Shown in pieces: positions 6,038-7,842 of a stretch of DNA of 7,842 bases. Below the pieces are notes generated by a model. That model was not told the DNA's origin. It saw only the letters and a list, made by a program, of their open reading frames with translations, and ran no database searches. Made by a program: the position numbers and the translations under genes. Source of the stretch: an uncultured Clostridia bacterium (GTDB lineage Bacteria > Bacillota > Clostridia > Oscillospirales > Oscillospiraceae); contig CAMBID010000027.1 of assembly GCA_945867445.1 (NCBI GenBank), positions 1-7,842 of the forward strand, read 5' to 3'. Position 1 is the first letter of the stretch. The number at the start of each line of letters is the position of its first letter.

Positions 6038-7183
6038 TCAGCCCTCCCGCATCACCCAGGAATTCCGAAGGTTTTCCTCAAGAGACAGGCTCTCATCATA
6101 AGGGGTGCGATCCGCGTTCCAGAAGGTGGCGTAATCGTCCCGGAATTCCACCCCGGCGCTGCCAGGCTGGTGCCAGGCGCCGCCCTCCGTGCTGAGGAGC
6201 AGGGTGGCGTTTTCCAGATAGCCGTGGACCCGCTCCAGGAAAGCCGCCATGGCGGCGGGATCCATCCGATCCTCCGGCTTGGCGTTGTCATTGCAGTCGC
6301 AGTTCAGGGACAGCTCATCCAGCATCACAGGCTCGCCGTCCTCTGTCAGATAGAAGAGTTGATATTGGAAGGAGAGCCAGCCCATGCTCATGTAGGGATA
6401 ATAGGTCAGCAGGCAGTCCTGCCCCTCCAACCGGCAGGCAAAGACACTGCCCCAGCCCGCGTGGGCAAGGCTGAAGCCCTCCTGCCGCCAGAGAGGACTC
6501 TCCCCCTCCCGTAGGGCCAGCTCCCAGGAATCGCCGCCGTCTGCGGCGAGGTCTCCGGTCTCCAGATACCGCCGCCAGGCATCCGTCCCGTGAAGAGTGC
6601 GGAGCAGCACGGTTTCCTTCGCGCCGTCCCGGTCGAAATCATAGCTTTCCGGCAGGGCTTCCTCCGTCAGAAGAAGGCTCACGCCCGTGAGCTCTCCCTC
6701 GAGGCCGAAGAGGACGCAGCGGAAGGTCTCATCCCCGGTCCCCTGGTCCACCGTAATATCCAGCTGCGCATCAGCTTCCCAGCGGCACCAGTCCTCCGGC
6801 AGGACCGTTTCCCCGGGCAGGGGGCTGCCGTCCGGCAGGACGAAGTCCCAGCGCTTCCCGGTTTCCGGAGCTGCCACGGTGATGTGCTTCCCGGTTTCAT
6901 CCCCATAGGCCACCGCCACCAGGGTAGGACCCTCCGGGGCCCAGACAACGGACTGCCAGGGGAAGCCGTCCTCCTCCCAGACCGTCTCGCCGCTTTCGAC
7001 CTCCACGATGCGGAAGGTTTCCCCGGTCTCCGCCCGGAAGCGCCCGTCCGGGGAGGTTTCCTCCCCCGCCAGCTCTGCCGCCGGGGCGCTGCCGGAGAGT
7101 GCCTGATCTCCCCTCTGCCCGCAGCCGCCCAGCAGCAGCGTCAGTCCCAGAATTCCCGCCAAGATCCCCTTGTCCATGCGCAT
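6038..7183 (-). CDS. Hypothetical lipoprotein with beta-repeat and DxDG motifs
   Basis: The 381-aa exported lipoprotein starts MRMDKGILAGILGLTLLLGG, followed by Cys21 as the lipobox cysteine, so it should be anchored on the outer face of the membrane. Residues 43-115 contain SPDGRFRAE and WAPEGPTLVAVAYG, reminiscent of beta-propeller/WD40-like strands. Residues 178-190 (PESYDFDRDGAKE) match the D-x-D-G-x-x-E calcium-loop pattern of FG-GAP/VCBS-type repeats. The remainder is acidic and aromatic, with no catalytic signature I recognise. The ATG at 7183 is preceded only by a weak, rather distant GGAAGGGATGGGATC region; ATG 7177 (MDKG) is an equally possible start. The gene is monocistronic, with the promoter at 7217-7245. 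There is no clear terminator before the repeat element 50 bases downstream, whose hairpins may serve. The function is unknown. Confidence 0.85.
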   Translation of the reverse strand: MRMDKGILAGILGLTLLLGGCGQRGDQALSGSAPAAELAGEETSPDGRFRAETGETFRIVEVESGETVWEEDGFPWQSVVWAPEGPTLVAVAYGDETGKHITVAAPETGKRWDFVLPDGSPLPGETVLPEDWCRWEADAQLDITVDQGTGDETFRCVLFGLEGELTGVSLLLTEEALPESYDFDRDGAKETVLLRTLHGTDAWRRYLETGDLAADGGDSWELALREGESPLWRQEGFSLAHAGWGSVFACRLEGQDCLLTYYPYMSMGWLSFQYQLFYLTEDGEPVMLDELSLNCDCNDNAKPEDRMDPAAMAAFLERVHGYLENATLLLSTEGGAWHQPGSAGVEFRDDYATFWNADRTPYDESLSLEENLRNSWVMREG

Positions 7184-7216
7184 GAAAAAGATCCCATCCC
7201 TTCCTGATTTTTCTTC

Positions 7217-7245
7217 AGGATAGCAGATGAGATCTTTTATGTCTA
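7217..7245 (-). promoter_or_regulatory. Promoter for the lipoprotein gene
   Basis: On the minus strand TAGACA (7245-7240; 5 of 6 to consensus) and TATCCT (7222-7217; 4 of 6) are 17 bases apart, with TGC before the -10 (extended -10). Transcription would start near 7210, about 27 nt before the ATG at 7183. The AAACGGT words at 7251-7315 lie directly upstream of the -35. Confidence 0.6.
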
Positions 7246-7250
7246 CTTGA

Positions 7251-7315
7251 AAACGGTATCAAATGTGACGAAACGGTAACATTCCATGCCGGAAGGGAGA
7301 AAAACGGTTCCGTTT
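7251..7315. promoter_or_regulatory. Three AAACGGT words upstream of lipoprotein promoter
   Basis: AAACGGT begins at 7251, 7271 and 7302, spaced 20 and 31 bases, close to two and three helical turns. The first two are more alike (AAACGGTATC and AAACGGTAAC). The third is part of a palindrome, AAACGG-TT-CCGTTT (7302-7315). Such phased copies just upstream of a -35 suggest an activator or response-regulator site. On the minus strand the palindrome is followed by further Ts (CCGTTTTTCT), so it may instead be a weak terminator for the ABC-F gene ending at 7358. The rest of the gap 7184-7357 shows no gene. Confidence 0.35.
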
Positions 7316-7357
7316 GCGTCTCATTTCCCGCTTGTGAAGGAAAGCGCTCGTGCGGTG

Positions 7358-7842
7358 TTATTTCCCCCGGCGGCTCTCGATGAAATCATCGTAGGTGCCG
7401 AGATAATCCGTCAGCTTGCCGCCCTTGAACTCCATGATGCGGTTTGCCACGGTCTGGATGAACTCATGGTCGTGGGAGGCGAAGAGGACGTTGCCCTTGT
7501 AGTCCGCAAGACCATTATTCACCGCCGTGATGGACTCCAGATCCAGGTGGTTCGTGGGCTGGTCCAGCACCAGGACATTGGAGCCGTAGAGCATCATCCG
7601 GGAGAGCATGCAGCGGACCTTCTCGCCGCCGGAGAGCACCTTCACCGGCTTGTAGACGTCGTCCCCAGAGAAGAGCATCCGCCCCAGGAAGGAGCGCAGG
7701 AAGGTCTCGGTGTTGTCCGTGCTGTACTGGGAGAGCCACTCCACCAGGTTCTCGTTGTGGTCGTTGAAGAAGGAAGAGTTATCCAGTGGGAAGTAGCTGG
7801 TGGTGATGGTGGTGCCCCACTTGTAGCTGCCCTCGTCCGGCT
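7358..7842 (-). CDS. ABC-F family ATPase (YbiT-type), C-terminal 160 residues
   Basis: Partial gene: the 5' part lies beyond the right edge, and the stop is TAA at 7360-7358. The visible part covers most of the second ATP-binding domain: WGTTITTSYFPLDNSSFF, a helical stretch with FLRSFLGRMLFSG, the signature LSGGEKVRCMLSRMML, the Walker B/D-loop region VLVLDQPTNHLDLESI, and the switch histidine in LFASHDHEFIQ. It ends YDDFIESRRGK. ABC-F proteins are soluble, have no transmembrane domain, and act on the ribosome E site in translation or antibiotic protection. The WGTTITTSYFP and ETFLRSFLGRMLFSG patterns point to the YbiT/YkpA housekeeping group rather than a resistance factor. The residue after the Walker B Asp is Gln (codon 7561-7559) instead of the usual catalytic Glu. 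Downstream, an AAACG/CGTTT hairpin with a T-run near 7315-7297 may terminate it. Confidence 0.93.
   Translation of the reverse strand, partial: PDEGSYKWGTTITTSYFPLDNSSFFNDHNENLVEWLSQYSTDNTETFLRSFLGRMLFSGDDVYKPVKVLSGGEKVRCMLSRMMLYGSNVLVLDQPTNHLDLESITAVNNGLADYKGNVLFASHDHEFIQTVANRIMEFKGGKLTDYLGTYDDFIESRRGK

Noticed and set aside
6590..7207. 205-residue open frame on the plus strand
   Set aside because: It is antisense to the lipoprotein gene and has no recognisable domain.

Overview
The window is GC-rich (roughly 60 percent by eye), with strong Shine-Dalgarno sites. It carries a SpoIID/LytB-domain protein, an SdpI-family membrane protein and a YbiT-type ABC-F ATPase. This fits the chromosome of a gut-type Clostridia relative, probably an Oscillospiraceae/Ruminococcaceae-like lineage. 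The placement is inferred from gene style and composition, not from a marker gene.

Layout. Positions 1-53 are the right end of an interspersed repeat whose near-full copy lies at 5827-5988. A leftward operon runs from about 3820 to the left edge: a secreted SpoIID/LytB-domain protein (3662-2016), queA (1993-968), an unrecognised 219-aa protein (968-309, start overlapping the queA stop) and a short TfoX C-terminal-domain gene (280 to about 54). The last gene appears frameshifted at a CCCC run and abuts the repeat. Rightward, asd (3894-4988) encodes aspartate-semialdehyde dehydrogenase and ends at a bidirectional hairpin terminator. Leftward again are a small SdpI-family membrane protein (5472-5107) and, ahead of it, a possible 33-aa ORF. 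The stretch 5662-6037 is mostly repeat: a roughly 162-bp MITE-like element with about 27-bp imperfect terminal inverted repeats and several hairpins, plus a degenerate inverted partial copy. Next are a leftward lipoprotein gene (7183-6038) with its own promoter, a short intergenic region with a repeated AAACGGT motif, and the 3' end of an ABC-F gene (7842-7358).

How the parts relate. The genes are mostly housekeeping functions: tRNA queuosine modification, aspartate-family amino-acid synthesis, envelope, and translation-associated ATPase. I see no coherent defence or secondary-metabolite system. The most notable regulatory structure is at 3686-3855. Two good sigma-A-type promoters face each other there, so the asd and SpoIID-queA transcripts should overlap as complementary 5' leaders for about 100 nt. 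That overlap contains a possible three-way-junction RNA fold. Other points of interest are the TfoX frameshift, a glutamine replacing the usual Walker-B glutamate in the ABC-F protein, and the hairpin-rich repeat at the 3' ends of leftward genes.
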